Positions 7,248 through 8,429 of a DNA stretch of 8,429 nt are shown in pieces. Under the pieces are notes generated by a model. The model saw nothing but the letters and a program-made list of their open reading frames with translations, ran no database searches and was not told the DNA's origin. The stretch comes from Oscillospiraceae bacterium (GTDB lineage Bacteria > Bacillota > Clostridia > Oscillospirales > Oscillospiraceae): positions 1 to 8,429 of the forward strand of contig JAJBVW010000161.1 of assembly GCA_020866945.1 (NCBI GenBank). The letters are read 5' to 3'. The translations under genes were made by a program, and so were the position numbers. Position 1 is the stretch's first letter; every line of letters begins with the position of its first letter.

Positions 7248-8369
7248 TCACGATACGCTGCCCTCCCGGATGGAAAAGCTGGCCGCGGCGGACACAAGGG
7301 AGAAGCCATAGAGAACGGCCATTTTTTCCGCGCCGAATTTTTTGCTGATAAGCCCGGACGTGGGCGGGACGGTGGAATCGCCGCTCAGCCCCAGCAGCGC
7401 GGTGGCGGCAAACGCGAAGGGCGTGGATTTGGGGAGCAGCAGAAAGCCCAGGGAAATCAGAACCCGCATGGCGTAAACGCTCCCCAGAATGTTTTTCATG
7501 CGGAATTTTACGCCGAGAAAGCCCACCGCCGCTGCGCCAGCCATCGTCGCGATGCCATATGCGGTCAGCGCCAGGGAGGCGGCGCTTCCCGGGATGCCAT
7601 AGGACAGAAACTGGGAAAAGAGATGGCTCTCTATGATGGACATATTAAACCCGCAGGCCGAAAAGCCGATGACGAGCAGCCGATAGTCCCTGTCCCGCAG
7701 GGCGCTTCGTATCATATGGCCCAGGGATTCCCGCTGTTCTGTAGCTCTCTCCGCGGCGGTATTTTTGCGGTTCAGCCGTCCGAGCCACAGGACGACGGGT
7801 ATCATGATAAGAAACGGGACGGTCAGCGACCCCATGGCGGTTTGAACGCCGAAGCGCCCAATCAGCGCCTGCAGCCCCGGGGACATCAGCGCGTCCCCGA
7901 CGCCGGCGCTGGCCTGTATCACGCCGGAAATAGCGGCGGCCCGCCTTTCTCCCAGCACCGGGGTGATTGCGCCCATCACGATGCCGAAGCACAGCCCTGT
8001 CGTCCCAAAGGGCAGAACAAGCCCGAAAAACAGCAGCAGAGGGAGGAAGCTTCTGCAAAGCGGCGTGATGATAAGCCCCGTCACCGTGAACACAATCCCC
8101 AGCAGGATGACAAAGGCGTTGGATTTTCGCAGCGCCAGAATACCCAGCAGGGGCTGGGCAAAACCATAGACCAGCGCGCCCACGCCAATACAAAAGCTGA
8201 TGGACGCATAGTCAAGCCCCGTCGTTTCCAGCAGGCCGCTTAGCATGATTCCGTAATTGTCATGAACCCCCTGCATAACGCCGTGGACGAGGCAGGCTGC
8301 CGCCACGACCACGATACATTGGACCAGCCCGCCTTTTTTGGCTGGGGCCGAATCAGATTGTCGGTTCAC
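7248..8369 (-). CDS. Major facilitator superfamily transporter, last transmembrane pair apparently truncated in frame
   Basis: This is a hydrophobic integral membrane protein with the 6+6 pattern of a major-facilitator permease. With the GTG start at 8369 it has 373 residues. Likely membrane segments are at about 15-35, 55-79, 83-103, 107-137, 144-170, 176-197, 228-252, 260-286, 292-313 and 316-340, with a basic cytoplasmic loop at 198-227. The style, including GVIQASAGVGDALMSPG and GLISKKFGAEKMAVLYG, resembles the oxalate/formate-antiporter-like permeases of Clostridia; the substrate cannot be read from the sequence. Only one short segment (about 349-366) remains where helices 11 and 12 should be. 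MAVLYGFSL, like the start of helix 11, runs straight into VSAAASFSIREG, like the end of helix 12. The gene converges on mutS. An ATG at 8390 would add 7 residues but has no ribosome site before it. Confidence 0.85.
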   Translation of the reverse strand: MNRQSDSAPAKKGGLVQCIVVVAAACLVHGVMQGVHDNYGIMLSGLLETTGLDYASISFCIGVGALVYGFAQPLLGILALRKSNAFVILLGIVFTVTGLIITPLCRSFLPLLLFFGLVLPFGTTGLCFGIVMGAITPVLGERRAAAISGVIQASAGVGDALMSPGLQALIGRFGVQTAMGSLTVPFLIMIPVVLWLGRLNRKNTAAERATEQRESLGHMIRSALRDRDYRLLVIGFSACGFNMSIIESHLFSQFLSYGIPGSAASLALTAYGIATMAGAAAVGFLGVKFRMKNILGSVYAMRVLISLGFLLLPKSTPFAFAATALLGLSGDSTVPPTSGLISKKFGAEKMAVLYGFSLVSAAASFSIREGSVS

Positions 8370-8378
8370 TTTTTCGAT

Positions 8379-8385
8379 TCTCCTT
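8379..8385 (-). promoter_or_regulatory. Ribosome binding site favouring the GTG start of the transporter
   Basis: On the minus strand AAGGAGA (8385-8379) lies 9 bases before an in-frame GTG at 8369. The ATG at 8390 lies upstream of this site, and nothing resembling a Shine-Dalgarno sequence precedes it (ACGAGACAACATAAA). Confidence 0.55.
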
Positions 8386-8412
8386 GCCATTTTATGTTGT
8401 CTCGTGTATAAT
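8384..8412 (+). promoter_or_regulatory. Near-consensus sigma-A promoter pointing out of the window
   Basis: TTGCCA (8384-8389) and a perfect TATAAT (8407-8412) are separated by exactly 17 bases. Transcription would begin near 8418-8419 and run rightward into sequence not shown, so a divergent gene or RNA is expected just beyond the edge. The -35 box lies over the ribosome site of the transporter gene on the other strand. Confidence 0.6.
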
Positions 8413-8413
8413 A
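8408..8413 (-). promoter_or_regulatory. Probable -10 box of the transporter gene
   Basis: TATTAT on the minus strand (8413-8408) matches the -10 consensus at five of six positions. It would start transcription near 8401, shortly before the AAGGAGA at 8385. Its -35 box would fall at or beyond the right edge, so the promoter cannot be completed from this window. It covers the same bases as the plus-strand TATAAT. Confidence 0.4.
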
Positions 8414-8429
8414 GCACGGAGAAATGATT

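Noticed and set aside
7623..8243. 206-codon plus-strand open frame over the transporter gene
   Set aside because: It is an antisense shadow rich in Gln, His, Arg and Pro; the opposite strand encodes clear membrane helices.
1..8429. Search for mobile elements, CRISPR repeats, tRNAs, toxin-antitoxin or defence genes
   Set aside because: No terminal inverted repeats, spaced direct repeats, transposase or integrase motifs, tRNA-like arms or defence domains were seen; nearly all bases are explained by housekeeping genes.

Overview
This is an ordinary housekeeping region from a GC-rich bacterium. Strong Shine-Dalgarno sequences, the clustering of miaB/mutS with mutL/miaA, and the clostridial-type endonuclease motif of MutL (DKHAAHER) suggest a Firmicute. 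A high-GC member of the Oscillospiraceae or a related gut Clostridia group is the best guess. This is inferred from style and gene content; there is no rRNA or other decisive marker in the window.

Layout. On the minus strand, reading right to left from about 3019 to the left edge, lies a compact three-gene run: mutL, a 78-codon gene of unknown function, and miaA, which the left edge cuts near its 3' end. Head to head with it, on the plus strand, are miaB (3155-4579) and mutS (4619-7189). The 135 bases between mutL and miaB hold two face-to-face promoters that overlap almost completely, plus a hairpin in the mutL leader. mutS is followed by a strong hairpin-plus-T-run terminator. Beyond it, on the minus strand and convergent with mutS, is a major-facilitator transporter gene. 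At the right edge, the transporter's upstream region carries a near-consensus plus-strand promoter that points out of the window, and a minus-strand -10 box over the same bases.

How the genes fit together. MutS recognises mismatches, and MutL is the matchmaker and nicking endonuclease of methyl-independent mismatch repair. MiaA adds the isopentenyl group to A37 of tRNAs reading UNN codons, and MiaB methylthiolates the product to ms2i6A. Each divergent arm therefore pairs one mismatch-repair gene with one enzyme of the same tRNA-modification pathway, and the two arms start from interlocked promoters.

I see no mobile element, CRISPR array, tRNA, rRNA, phage gene or defence system, and no obvious new biological system. 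The points most worth a second look are the interlocked promoters, the unrecognised 78-residue protein translationally overlapped with miaA, and a transporter that appears to have lost most of its last transmembrane pair in frame.
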